NCBI RefSeq assembly: GCF_040362765.1
Contig: NZ_BAABWK010000001.1
Span: 1,899,501-1,963,500 of the forward strand
From: Pyruvatibacter sp. HU-CL02332
GTDB lineage: Bacteria; Pseudomonadota; Alphaproteobacteria; CGMCC-115125
DNA length: 64,000 nucleotides
Direction of reading: 5' to 3'
The position numbers and the translations under genes are program-made. This document shows positions 36,269 to 45,475 of this stretch, in pieces. Each line of letters starts with the position of its first letter. Position 1 is the stretch's first letter. The notes under the pieces are model-generated. The model made no database searches, was not told the DNA's origin, and was given only the letters and a program-made list of their open reading frames with translations.

Positions 36269-37030
36269 TCACCCATGATGAGTCTGATGCCTCAGTTGGA
36301 AAACCCAAGTGCTGAAAGAGTCGTACTTCGTGATCGCGCTGTCAGGACCCTCAGTGTTCACATGGGTATATCCAGAAAAATCACTTGGTCGGAATGGATA
36401 AACCTCGGGTTTATTAAGTCCAGCCATTTTTCCGGCGTCAGGTAGATTGAATGCGCCAAGATAGTAGGGGCTGTTTACGATTGATATCGCTACTAATCCG
36501 GTCGGCAGAAGGCAGCCCGCAGCCGACTTTAGAAACCGCCTGATCATCACGTGGTTTGGATTTCTGCCGTAGACTGGGTTTCTACTATGGACATTCGGAA
36601 ACTGGAAAATGATGAGATGAAAACGCTTGGAGCTAAAGTGGTTGTTTAGCTTGGTGGCATCAATGCTGTATTCCACGCTCGAACCGAGTGATCTAATATA
36701 GCTTGCGTTGCGTTTGGCGGAGTTCGATATGTCAACCCTCGACTCAAAAGTCGTGGCCAATAAATTGCTAGCGCGACGCGGGTTCGTCTTAGCGAGACTG
36801 AGAGCAAAGCTCAGGTTCCCTTCGCCAACCAGCAAAGTAGCGCCCTCGCCCGTGTGGCCTAAAAAGTCGAAGGAAGCACCCTTTGCTTCAAGAAGTCGAC
36901 AATATTTCTGGTAGGCGTCATCAAGTTTTATCTTGCGAACAAGCTTGAACGGGTTTGATTTTGCATTTCCGCTCAGGATGTTTTCTTGGGCTTGCGGCCC
37001 CAAGTACCAGTAGGATCCAATTTCGTGCAT
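36269..37030 (-). CDS. Bmt5-like (DUF2431) Rossmann methyltransferase
   Basis: Resembles the domain of yeast Bmt5, which makes N3-methyluridine in 25S rRNA. The SAM-binding motif LLVGEGNLSF is at 66-75, followed by NLLATTFES, the DATKL motif and the active-site-like IIFQFPNVHS. About 60 N-terminal residues have no recognised relative. ATG 37030 has CGAGG 7 nt upstream; ATG 37069 and GTG 37081 are alternatives. The stretch 36269-37312 is visibly A/T-richer than its neighbours (46% G+C counted over 36301-36420), suggesting transfer. This family is uncommon in bacteria. Bacterial substrate unknown. Confidence 0.75.
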   Translation of the reverse strand: MHEIGSYWYLGPQAQENILSGNAKSNPFKLVRKIKLDDAYQKYCRLLEAKGASFDFLGHTGEGATLLVGEGNLSFALSLAKTNPRRASNLLATTFESRVDISNSAKRNASYIRSLGSSVEYSIDATKLNNHFSSKRFHLIIFQFPNVHSRNPVYGRNPNHVMIRRFLKSAAGCLLPTGLVAISIVNSPYYLGAFNLPDAGKMAGLNKPEVYPFRPSDFSGYTHVNTEGPDSAITKYDSFSTWVFQLRHQTHHG

Positions 37031-37312
37031 ATGAGGGCCTCGAGAAGTTGCGATCAGCAATTTTCTCATACCCTGTTGCACCGGGGATAAGCCCTCTTGT
37101 ATGGGGCCTGTCCACCAAGCTTCTGATTGTCGTGGCTACATCTCGATTCTCCAGAGTTAGCGAGGAAATAATTCCGGGATGTGTTCTAGCCCACGCCTCA
37201 CTCCCGGCCACTGGCACATTCCTCGCAACGCCCTGTCTTATCGAGGCGCTCAGCGCGCATTTGTCCATAAAGGGCACAGCGCAATGCCTCAGATATTTGG
37301 GCGGGAACGGGT

Positions 37313-38407
37313 ATGGCTAGGGTTAAGATCCTTGGAGACGTGTCTTCTGGACGCGACAACAATCTCAATTTGATGCGGCTGGTAGCAGCAGCCCTTGTGG
37401 CGCTGTCTCACAGCTATCTTATCGTTAATGGCGAGGGCAGTTCCCAGCCATTGGCTGATCTGACCGGTTTCACGCTGGGCTATCACGCGGTCAATATCTT
37501 CTTCGTTGTCAGCGGGTTTCTGGTGATCCGCAGCTGGCACCGCTCGTCTTCGCTGACCCATTTCGGGGCAGCGCGCGCCATTCGTATTCTCCCGGCACTG
37601 ATTGTCTGTGTCGTGATTACTGCTTTGATGGTGCTGCCGTTTGCTTCCAGTCTTTCCCTGTGGGCGTATTTCACGTCCCCACAAACCATGGCCTATGTGC
37701 CGTTGACCGCGAGCCTTGTGACGCCTGACGCCATACTGCCCGGCGTATTTGAAACCAATCCGGTGCCCTTCGAGGTCAACGGGTCACTGTGGACACTGCG
37801 CTACGAGATTGTCTGTTACGCAGCACTCGCGGTTCTGGGCATGCTCGGCGTGTTCTCAAACCGGTTAAAAATGCTTGCGGTCTTTGCTGTGCTGAGTGCG
37901 CCGTTGATCGTCCTGTCTTTCATGCCGACGCTCTTTGCCGACATCACGCCGGTGCAGCATCTGGTGCGCTTTGGCCTGTGCTTCGGTCTGGGTGTGCTGG
38001 CGCATGAGCTGCGCGACACTATTCCTCTGCACTGGAGCGGTGTGATCGCGCTTCTCGCGTCATCCGTTGTTGCCCACGGCACAGCTGCCTTTCCTTTGGC
38101 GCTATATGTTTTTGTTGCATACACGTCTCTTTGGGTGGCCTTCATTCCCGAAGGGCCTGTGCGCAAATTCAATCAGTTCGGCGACATTTCGTACGGCCTG
38201 TACATCTATGCCTTCCCGATCCAGCAATTGCTGATCTATCAACTGCCCGCACTGGGGCCGCTGGAGCTGTTCGTGGCGACACTGGCCATCACAATTCCCG
38301 TCGCCACCATGTCATGGCTATGGATCGAGCAGCCGATGCTGACTCACAAAGATGCGATGTACGGTTTCGTGCGGCGCGTTTTGAAACTGTCACCTGCACG
38401 CGCGTAG
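37313..38407 (+). CDS. Acyltransferase 3 (OafA/YrhL-type) membrane protein
   Basis: A 364-residue integral membrane O-acyltransferase with about ten hydrophobic helices. The family motifs are an early NLNLMRLVAAALVALSHSYL (catalytic His in SHS), FFVVSGFLV and SRSW/RAIRILPAL. It probably acetylates a surface polysaccharide or lipid. It is divergent from the low-GC methyltransferase gene across 231 bp in which I see no gene, only the edge of the A/T-richer stretch. Confidence 0.92.
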   Translation: MARVKILGDVSSGRDNNLNLMRLVAAALVALSHSYLIVNGEGSSQPLADLTGFTLGYHAVNIFFVVSGFLVIRSWHRSSSLTHFGAARAIRILPALIVCVVITALMVLPFASSLSLWAYFTSPQTMAYVPLTASLVTPDAILPGVFETNPVPFEVNGSLWTLRYEIVCYAALAVLGMLGVFSNRLKMLAVFAVLSAPLIVLSFMPTLFADITPVQHLVRFGLCFGLGVLAHELRDTIPLHWSGVIALLASSVVAHGTAAFPLALYVFVAYTSLWVAFIPEGPVRKFNQFGDISYGLYIYAFPIQQLLIYQLPALGPLELFVATLAITIPVATMSWLWIEQPMLTHKDAMYGFVRRVLKLSPARA

Positions 38408-38489
38408 CCACACCTATACAAGCGGCTGACAAATGCCGACACTTCCCGGGAACGACACAAAACAAACTGTGCATCCCCGGGAGGAAGCC

Positions 38490-39812
38490 GTGACTCATCT
38501 CAGAAAAAAACCTCTGCCAAATTTGGCCTCGAGCCGAGGCCTTACCGTGAGCAAAGCCCTGGCCAGCACCGCTGCAGGCCTTGCCCTGCTGGTCGCCGGT
38601 TCGGGTTATGCACAGGATGTCACTTCCGATGCTGCCCTGCTTGAGCAGGCCCGCGTCATTCATGGCCAGAGCCTCGTGCTGGATGCCCATGCGGACATCG
38701 TCATTCCTTCGACGTCCGAAAGCTATCTTGCTGAAGGCGGTGTTTCCAAAGTCTCGCCGGAGAAGATGCGCGCAGGCGGCGTTGACGCGGTGGTCATGTC
38801 GCTCGCGGTTGGCCCGGGGCCACGCACGCCGGAGGCTGACAAGGCCGCGCGGGCGCAAGTGGATGAGAAACTGGCTGCCGTCCTCGCGCTTGTGGCTGCG
38901 GCGCCGAACGAAGTCGTTCTGGCCACAACAGCAGACGAGATTGTTGCAGCCGATGCCGCTGGTCAGTCGGCCCTCATTTTGGGTTTCCAGAATGCGCGGT
39001 CACTGGAAGGCAATGTTTCAGCGCTCGACGACTTCTATGCTGCAGGCATGCGCGTCTTTGGGCTGAACCACCTGGCGCACAACGACTTTGCGGACTCGTC
39101 ACGCCCACTCTATGACGGAGCAACCGGCAGTTATGAGCCGACCGAAGAACACGGCGGCCTGTCGCCGCTTGGTGTTGAGGCGGTCAGCAGAGTCAACGCG
39201 CTTGGTGCTCTCGTTGACGTGTCGCAGATGTCAAAGGCCGCCACGCTGCAGGCGATTGATCTCTCAACGTCGCCCGTCATTGCCAGTCACTCAAACGTAC
39301 GCGCCATCTCCAATGTCACCCGCAATCTGTCTGATGAGGAGATTGATCGCATCGGTGAAACCGGTGGTGTCATTCATATCGCTGCCTTTGGCGCATACCT
39401 GGTGCAGTTGTCGGATCCAGAGACCCTGGCTGCGGTGGAAGCCGTCCGCCTCGAAGCAGGTCTGCCCGCAGAATATTCATACCCTTACGAGCTCTACTGG
39501 GAGCTTGAAGACCCCGACGCCCAGCGCGCCTTCCTGATGAAGATGCGGTCCACCATCGGTAAGGGCAGCGTTGCCGACATGATTGCCCACATCAATTACA
39601 TCGTGGAACGCATCGGCGTTGAACATGTCGGCATTGGCAATGACTTCAACCACGGCAGCAGCATCGACGGATTTGCGGACGCCAGTGAAGCACTGAATGT
39701 AACGGTTGCGTTGGTGCAGGCGGGCTATTCCGCCGAGGACATTCAAAAGATCTGGAGCGGAAATTTCCTGCGTGTGCTGCGCCAGGCAGAGCAGGGCGCA
39801 GCAGCACCCTAG
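38490..39812 (+). CDS. Secreted membrane dipeptidase (M19, renal dipeptidase family)
   Basis: Zinc peptidase of 440 residues. From GTG 38490 (GGGAGGAAG just upstream) a signal peptide runs to about residue 41 (LALLVAGSGYAQ), so it is exported. Metal-binding DAHAD is at the mature N-terminus, with further ligands in LNHLAHNDFADS, SHSNVRAIS and GIGNDFNHG. M19 enzymes cut dipeptides, including D-residue-containing ones. Transcribed after the acyltransferase gene with an 82-bp gap. Confidence 0.9.
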   Translation: MTHLRKKPLPNLASSRGLTVSKALASTAAGLALLVAGSGYAQDVTSDAALLEQARVIHGQSLVLDAHADIVIPSTSESYLAEGGVSKVSPEKMRAGGVDAVVMSLAVGPGPRTPEADKAARAQVDEKLAAVLALVAAAPNEVVLATTADEIVAADAAGQSALILGFQNARSLEGNVSALDDFYAAGMRVFGLNHLAHNDFADSSRPLYDGATGSYEPTEEHGGLSPLGVEAVSRVNALGALVDVSQMSKAATLQAIDLSTSPVIASHSNVRAISNVTRNLSDEEIDRIGETGGVIHIAAFGAYLVQLSDPETLAAVEAVRLEAGLPAEYSYPYELYWELEDPDAQRAFLMKMRSTIGKGSVADMIAHINYIVERIGVEHVGIGNDFNHGSSIDGFADASEALNVTVALVQAGYSAEDIQKIWSGNFLRVLRQAEQGAAAP

Positions 39813-39980
39813 CTGCGCTCCCGACGAAGCTGGTTCTCCAATATCCCTGAGCCGGTCCAAGTTCCAGGTGGAGGCAACTTCACCTCCTGTTTCACAAAAC
39901 CGATTTGACGCAAGCCCTGCGAATGCGCACCCTGAGCGTCAAATCCATATTGAATTTCACACCATTCGGAGCCTGCCCAG

Positions 39981-41066
39981 ATGACAGACCTGCTGTCACC
40001 GCTCTCTTTCACGAGCGGTCCCACCATGAAAAACCGCTTCATGCTTGCCCCCCTCACCAACTGCCAGAGCCATGTCGACGGCACCCTGTCGGATGATGAG
40101 TACACATGGCTCACCATGCGTGCCAAGGGCGGCTTTGGACTCACCATGACGTGTGCCTCGCACGTGCAGGCTATCGGGCAGGGCTTCCCGGGCCAGTTGG
40201 GCATCTGGGATGACAAACACATTCCCGGCCTCACCCGCATGGCGGACGGCATCAAGGCGCATGACAGTGTCGCCCTGGTTCAACTGCATCACGCAGGCAT
40301 GCGATCTTCGCTGGTAAAGGACCTGCTGGACGGGCCTCCCGTATGCCCATCCGACAACGAGCGGTCCGGCGCCCGTGGGCTGTCACTCGCTGAGACGCAG
40401 CAACTCGTTGAGGATTTTGTCCGGGGTGCTGAACGCGCCGAGGCGGCAGGTTTTGATGGCGTCGAGTTGCACGGGGCGCATGGTTACATCCTGTGCCAGT
40501 ATTTCAGCGCTTCCATCAACAAGCGTGATGACCAGTATGGCGGAGACACAGAGGGTCGTTACCGCATCCTGTTTGAGATCATCGAGGGCGTGCGCGCCCG
40601 CTGCCGCAAGGACTTTGTACTGGGTGTGCGCCTGTCGCCGGAGCGCTTCGGCATGCAACTCGGCGAGGTTCTCGGTGTTGCCGAAAAACTCCTGAACGAC
40701 GACCGTGTGGACTTCCTGGATATGTCGCTGTGGGATTGCTTCAAGGAACCTGAAGAAGACGACTTCAAAGGAAAATCCTTGCTGGATCACTTCGGTGCCC
40801 TCAAGCGCGGCAACACACGACTGGGTGCAGCAGGTGCACTCGAAACACCGGCGGACGCCGAGAAGGTGCTGGCGGCCGGGTACGACTACGCGATGCTTGG
40901 TCGAGCGGGCATGTGGAACCACGATTTCCCGAAACTCTATGAAGCCAACCGCAGCTTCACGCCGGCCACCTTGCCAGCAAGCCGTGAATATCTGAATGCC
41001 GAAGGCATCTCGAATACATTCGTGGACTACATCAAAGGCAACTGGCCGCAATATGTTGCGGAGTAG
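39981..41066 (+). CDS. Old Yellow Enzyme-type NADH:flavin oxidoreductase
   Basis: FMN-dependent ene-reductase-like TIM barrel of 361 residues. Motifs: MKNRFMLAPLTN at the start, QLHHAGMRS with the substrate-binding His pair, GFDGVELHGAHGYILCQYFS, NKRDDQYGG, GVRLSPERFG and YDYAMLGRAGMWN for FMN phosphate. It may reduce activated C=C bonds. No strong ribosome site is visible. It converges on an alpha/beta hydrolase gene 6 bp away. Confidence 0.93.
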   Translation: MTDLLSPLSFTSGPTMKNRFMLAPLTNCQSHVDGTLSDDEYTWLTMRAKGGFGLTMTCASHVQAIGQGFPGQLGIWDDKHIPGLTRMADGIKAHDSVALVQLHHAGMRSSLVKDLLDGPPVCPSDNERSGARGLSLAETQQLVEDFVRGAERAEAAGFDGVELHGAHGYILCQYFSASINKRDDQYGGDTEGRYRILFEIIEGVRARCRKDFVLGVRLSPERFGMQLGEVLGVAEKLLNDDRVDFLDMSLWDCFKEPEEDDFKGKSLLDHFGALKRGNTRLGAAGALETPADAEKVLAAGYDYAMLGRAGMWNHDFPKLYEANRSFTPATLPASREYLNAEGISNTFVDYIKGNWPQYVAE

Positions 41067-41072
41067 CCAGAC

Positions 41073-41963
41073 CTAGTTCAGCTGGTCGAGATATCGCAGG
41101 ATCGCTTGCGCTATCGCGTCCGGCTGCTCTGGAAGCAGCGCGTGTCCTGCGTCCTCAATGAGCGCAACCTCAACGCGCCCGGCAAACTCTTCAGCCAGGG
41201 CGTCGGACGCGTCCTCCTTGGGTGCCACGGTGTCGCTGTCCGCCTGCACCACAAGAATGGGCACACCACCTGCCGCCTGCCATGGCTCGTCGCCCATCTG
41301 CTGCCACGATTTGCCCTGCAAAGTGGCCGTGTGCCGGTACCAACCGACGTTCCAGTAGTCCGGTATGGGATTGTCGCCTGCAAAAAACGCCATGCGGATG
41401 TTCTCTTCGCGCACGTTCGCGGGAACCGTCGGATCAAATGCCGCTCTCAGGGCCTTGCTCGCCTCAACAGGCACAGGCTTCTGGCCTCCGGCGGCAATCA
41501 ATATGGCTGCCCGCACCCGTGGTGCATGATCATGGGAAAAAGCGCGCACCACGCGGTTGCCAAAGGCATGGCCGAGCACGACCACAGGATCTGTCACACT
41601 TTCTTTGGCAAGAACTGTATCGATGTCTGTCGCAAGGTCGCGCAGGCTCATGGGCTCGTCTGGCAAGGCAGACCCGCCAATGCCCGGTGCTTCAATGGCG
41701 ATGGTTCGATATCCACTGGCCACCAGAGTTGCCACCAGTTCATTGAAGTCGCTTACTTCGCGCCCGGCGCTGGCCATCAAAACCACTAACGGCCCCTCGC
41801 CATTGACGAAGTATTCAATCGCCCGGCCATCCCGTTCGGTCTGATAGGCATAGCCAACAGCAGCGCGCGCCGGGCTGTCGGGCAGAGGGGCATAGACCAT
41901 CCAGAAAACTCCAATCAGAACTGCCAACATGGCGGCAAGAGTTAGGGAGATGTATCTCAGCAT
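41073..41963 (-). CDS. Alpha/beta-hydrolase-fold protein lacking the usual Ser nucleophile
   Basis: A 296-residue protein with an N-terminal membrane anchor or signal helix (about 5-25) and a full alpha/beta-hydrolase fold. The nucleophile elbow reads GHAFGN, so residue 133, normally Ser, is Ala (codon 41565-41567 GCC). The acid (QADSDTVAP) and His (DAGHALLPEQ) positions remain. Either catalysis differs or the protein is a binding or pseudo-enzyme. It lies 12 bp downstream of a LysR gene and is probably co-transcribed. Confidence 0.85.
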   Translation of the reverse strand: MLRYISLTLAAMLAVLIGVFWMVYAPLPDSPARAAVGYAYQTERDGRAIEYFVNGEGPLVVLMASAGREVSDFNELVATLVASGYRTIAIEAPGIGGSALPDEPMSLRDLATDIDTVLAKESVTDPVVVLGHAFGNRVVRAFSHDHAPRVRAAILIAAGGQKPVPVEASKALRAAFDPTVPANVREENIRMAFFAGDNPIPDYWNVGWYRHTATLQGKSWQQMGDEPWQAAGGVPILVVQADSDTVAPKEDASDALAEEFAGRVEVALIEDAGHALLPEQPDAIAQAILRYLDQLN

Positions 41964-41975
41964 ACGGATGGTCCT

Positions 41976-42902
41976 TCAGCCAATACGCTGGTCGAGCGCC
42001 AGGGTTTCCTGCACTAGGCGGCTCAGTTTTGCAGCAGCCGGGGGCAGGGGGCGTCCGGCAAGAGAAGCAATAACGCCAGGAATGGTTTCGGCAAAGGGCG
42101 AGCTGGCCGGTGGCAGCATCGCCAGTTGACCGGCCCGCAAATCCTCTTCGATGACTGGCAGCGGCATCATGGCCAGCGCATCTGTTGCCAGCAGCATCTG
42201 GCGAACAAGTCCAAGATCCTGCGCAATCATGAAAGTAGACCGCAGGGCTTCAATCGACCTGAACCGCTCGGGGTACTTTTGCTGCAGGGCAGACAGAAAC
42301 CAGTCAGGCGCCTCCCCACCAATGATTGGATATTCCGTCCAGTCGGTCGCGTCAGTGGCCGGATTGCACAGCAGCGGATGTGATGCACGGCAGGTCACAA
42401 CAGGGGGCAGAAAAGACAGGTCCGCATATACGAAATCACTCTCTCGCCTGTCCGGGGCCAGGCCGAGATAGAGATCAATGCGCCGAGCACGCAGTTCTTC
42501 CACCATCGTGACCCAATTGTGGGCACGTACAGAGAAATGAAGTTTGGGGTACTCCCGCATCAATTGACTAAGGGCAGGGGCCAGCAGGCTTTCACTCACA
42601 TTGGGGTCCGACCCGATGATCAGGCGACCTGCTTCCAGGTTGCGCATCAGGCTGATTTCCCGCTCAGCCTCGCCCACCTCGCCAATCGCCAGACGGGCCG
42701 CATCCATCAGCCGCTGTCCGTAGCTTGTGGGGACCGTCGCCAGCTTTGTCCGGACGAACAGGGAAACGCCAAGCCGCTTCTCCATCTTTGAGACCGTTTG
42801 ACTAAGCGCCGAGTGCGAAATACCCAGCCGGTCCGCCGCCTTGCGGAAGTTTCCAGCGTCCTCAAGGGCCAGCAGCTGTCGATAGTCATTGAAGGAATCC
42901 AT
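41976..42902 (-). CDS. LysR-family transcriptional regulator
   Basis: A 308-residue LTTR. The N-terminal winged helix is standard (NFRKAADRLGISHSALSQTVSKMEKRLG, about 18-45), followed by an effector domain with GRLIIGSDPNVSESLL. Divergent from an SDR/monooxygenase pair 128 bp away, its likely target, and upstream of the alpha/beta-hydrolase gene. A T-N11-A dyad lies between the divergent genes. The inducer is unknown. Confidence 0.94.
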   Translation of the reverse strand: MDSFNDYRQLLALEDAGNFRKAADRLGISHSALSQTVSKMEKRLGVSLFVRTKLATVPTSYGQRLMDAARLAIGEVGEAEREISLMRNLEAGRLIIGSDPNVSESLLAPALSQLMREYPKLHFSVRAHNWVTMVEELRARRIDLYLGLAPDRRESDFVYADLSFLPPVVTCRASHPLLCNPATDATDWTEYPIIGGEAPDWFLSALQQKYPERFRSIEALRSTFMIAQDLGLVRQMLLATDALAMMPLPVIEEDLRAGQLAMLPPASSPFAETIPGVIASLAGRPLPPAAAKLSRLVQETLALDQRIG

Positions 42903-42929
42903 GGAAATCCGCCAATTCGCACTTTCACC

Positions 42930-42946
42930 GGTAAGTATTTCTTACC
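42930..42946. promoter_or_regulatory. LysR-type T-N11-A binding dyad
   Basis: GGTAAG-TATTT-CTTACC, a perfect 6-bp-arm dyad containing T-N11-A (42932-42944), between the lysR start and the SDR gene. This is the classic LTTR recognition layout; binding is inferred. Confidence 0.65.
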
Positions 42947-43030
42947 TTATTCCATAAATTGGTCAGCCATGGAACAAGTGCGCCTATTGAAACAGCCACG
43001 TCCGAAACAGATCAAACGGAGCATCAAAAA

Positions 43031-43870
43031 ATGCAGATAGATGGCAAAGCAGCTTTCATAACGGGCGGTGCCTCCGGCATCGGATTTGAGATCGCCAGAG
43101 CACTTGGTGAAGAAGGCGCCCAGGTGATGATTGCAGACCTTGATCAGGCAAAGGTCGATGATGCGGTCAAAGCACTCACCGCAAAAGGCGTGACAGCTTT
43201 TGGCACCACCTGCGACGTCGCTGACGAAAGCGCCATGCGTGCTGCTGCCGACAAGGCTCTTGCCGAACTCGGCGGTGTCGACATCCTCGTCAACAATGCA
43301 GGCGTCAGCCTTGGCGGTGAGACCGGGACCATCCCTCTCAAGGACTGGCGCTGGATCATCGATGTCAATCTGATGGGTGTCGTTCACGGCACCGAGATTT
43401 TCACACCGCTTCTCAAGGCACGCGGCGGCGGCCATATCGTCAACGTGGCGTCCATGGCTGGCCATTGGGCCAGCCCCGGTCTGTCACCTTATTGCGCCAC
43501 AAAGTTTGCTGTTGTCGGTCTGTCGGAAAGCCAGCGTCTTGAACTTGAGGCTGACAAGATTGGTGTCAGCGTTCTGTGTCCCGGCTTTGTACGCACCAAT
43601 ATCCACAACGCCCATCTCGGTCGCCCCTCGGGCAAGACGTATGATGATTCCGCAGGCCTTGAAGCCATGACGGCCTTTGTCGAAGGCGGCATGCCCGCGG
43701 ATATTGTTGGTGGGGTGACATTGGATGCCATCCGTGACAATCGGCTCTACATCTTCACCGATCCCGACATGGGCGTCGCAATTGATGCACGCCGCGACAT
43801 GATACAGGCCGACTACGCCGCCTGCGCGGCCAATCCGCGGGTCAAGGCCTTTCGGGGAGAAGCGTCGTGA
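43031..43870 (+). CDS. Short-chain dehydrogenase/reductase
   Basis: A 279-residue NAD(P)-dependent SDR. Cofactor motif TGGASGIG (about 11-18), acidic DLD after beta-2 suggesting NAD, NNAG, catalytic Ser in VNVASMAG and YCATK for Tyr/Lys. ATG 43031 is chosen by homology start; the frame is open 24 codons upstream. Its stop overlaps the monooxygenase start (GTGA), so alcohol-ketone oxidation followed by Baeyer-Villiger oxygenation is a reasonable reading. Confidence 0.92.
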   Translation: MQIDGKAAFITGGASGIGFEIARALGEEGAQVMIADLDQAKVDDAVKALTAKGVTAFGTTCDVADESAMRAAADKALAELGGVDILVNNAGVSLGGETGTIPLKDWRWIIDVNLMGVVHGTEIFTPLLKARGGGHIVNVASMAGHWASPGLSPYCATKFAVVGLSESQRLELEADKIGVSVLCPGFVRTNIHNAHLGRPSGKTYDDSAGLEAMTAFVEGGMPADIVGGVTLDAIRDNRLYIFTDPDMGVAIDARRDMIQADYAACAANPRVKAFRGEAS

Positions 43871-45351
43871 GTGCCGCGAAGACCGAACCCGTGTCCAAGG
43901 TTCTGGATGCTGTCATCATCGGCTCAGGATTTTCCGGCCTGTGCGCCGCCATCAAGCTGCGTGAAAAGGGCATCAACAACATTGCCTTGATTGAAAAAGG
44001 CGACGGGGTGGGTGGCACATGGCGGGAGAACACCTATCCAGGCGCCGCTTGCGATGTGCCGTCGCCGCTATATTGCTACTCGTTTGAACCAAACCCGGAA
44101 TGGTCGCGGCTGTTCTCACCGCAGCCCGAGATCCACGCCTATATCCGTCATTGTGCGGACAAATATGGCATTACGCCTCTGGTGCGGTTCAACGAAAAGG
44201 TCAAAACCCTGCGCCTTGATGATGCGCACATCTGGAACGTCGAGCTTCATTCAGGCGAGACCATGCAGGCACATCACGTCATCAATGGGTCAGGTGGCCT
44301 GCACAAGCCGATGATCCCGGACTTTGCCGGTCTGGAAACATTCGAGGGCCCATACTTCCATACGGCGACCTGGAACCATGACGTGGATCTGGATGGAAAA
44401 CGTGTGATCGTCATCGGCAGTGCCGCCAGCGCGATTCAGGTGATCCCGGAGATTGCGAAAGTCGCCACTCATGTCACTGTCATGCAGCGCACACCAAATT
44501 ACATCGCGCGACGCGGTGACATAGTATTTTCCGACAAAGACAAGGCGCAATTCCGCGACAAGCCTGAAACGCGGGCAAAGCTGCGGCAGGACATCTTTGA
44601 TTTTTTGGAAGCGGAAAACGTTCCCATCATCAAGCGTGACTCTGAGGTCGCCGCCCGCCGGACCGATGAAATTCTCGGCCACATGCGCGGCATCATCAAA
44701 GACCCGGATATGCGTGCCAAGCTGACGCCAGACTATGAGTTGGGCTGCAAACGCATTCTGCTGTCAGACAATTTTTACGAGACCCTGACACTGCCGCATG
44801 TGGACCTTGTCGCCAGTGGTGTTGAACGTATCGAAGAGAACGCTGTCATCGCCAGCAATGGTGAACGGATCGAGGCCGATGTGATCATCATGGCCACAGG
44901 CTTTGACCTTGCGGGTCATGCCGTCGAGCTGGAAGTGTTGGGAGAGGGCGGGCACAATTTGGCGACGCGCTGGATCAATGGTCCCGACACGCTCAATGGT
45001 GCGTGTGTCCCCGGGTTTCCAAATCTCTACTGGGTGACGGGCCCCAACACGGGTGTTGCCACCAACTCAGTTGTGTTCATGGTCGAAGCGCAGGTCAACT
45101 ACATCGTCCAGGCAATCGAACTTGCCGGTCGCGACAAGACGATTGAGCCCACTGAAGAAGTCGTTGCAGCGCAGGATGCGCAGTTCCAGGCAGACCTCAA
45201 AGACACCGTTTGGGCGTCTGGCTGTAACAGTTGGTATCTTGGTGAGGGTGGCGCAGAGCGCATCGGGACGCTCTATCCATATGATGCCCGGCGGTTTGCG
45301 GCAGAACGGGCAACACTCAATGTGGACGAGTTCCTGATCAAGCAACGGTAG
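43867..45351 (+). CDS. Flavin-containing Baeyer-Villiger-type monooxygenase
   Basis: FAD/NADPH monooxygenase of 494 residues. FAD motif GSGFSGL (about 20), the long GGTWRENTYPGAACD motif, the BVMO fingerprint FEGPYFHTATW (about 160-170), the NADPH motif IGSAASAIQ and a C-terminal ATGFD are seen. It oxidises ketones to esters or lactones in known members; substrate here is unknown. Start is GTG 43867, overlapping the SDR by 4 bp. Confidence 0.93.
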   Translation: MSAAKTEPVSKVLDAVIIGSGFSGLCAAIKLREKGINNIALIEKGDGVGGTWRENTYPGAACDVPSPLYCYSFEPNPEWSRLFSPQPEIHAYIRHCADKYGITPLVRFNEKVKTLRLDDAHIWNVELHSGETMQAHHVINGSGGLHKPMIPDFAGLETFEGPYFHTATWNHDVDLDGKRVIVIGSAASAIQVIPEIAKVATHVTVMQRTPNYIARRGDIVFSDKDKAQFRDKPETRAKLRQDIFDFLEAENVPIIKRDSEVAARRTDEILGHMRGIIKDPDMRAKLTPDYELGCKRILLSDNFYETLTLPHVDLVASGVERIEENAVIASNGERIEADVIIMATGFDLAGHAVELEVLGEGGHNLATRWINGPDTLNGACVPGFPNLYWVTGPNTGVATNSVVFMVEAQVNYIVQAIELAGRDKTIEPTEEVVAAQDAQFQADLKDTVWASGCNSWYLGEGGAERIGTLYPYDARRFAAERATLNVDEFLIKQR

Positions 45352-45475
45352 AGCTTGGAGATGGCGACCTGAAGTTCTATTGCAATCTCTCAGTCTGGTA
45401 ATGGTGCGGCGGGCGGCGTATGACGCTGCCTCACCAGTGCTGGCTGTGCCCAGCGCAGAAACGGGCGGAGCTTGA

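Noticed and set aside
36955-37320. 121-codon plus-strand frame before the acyltransferase gene
   Set aside because: Overlaps the start of the methyltransferase gene antisense and shows no domain; the non-overlapped part has no clear start signals.
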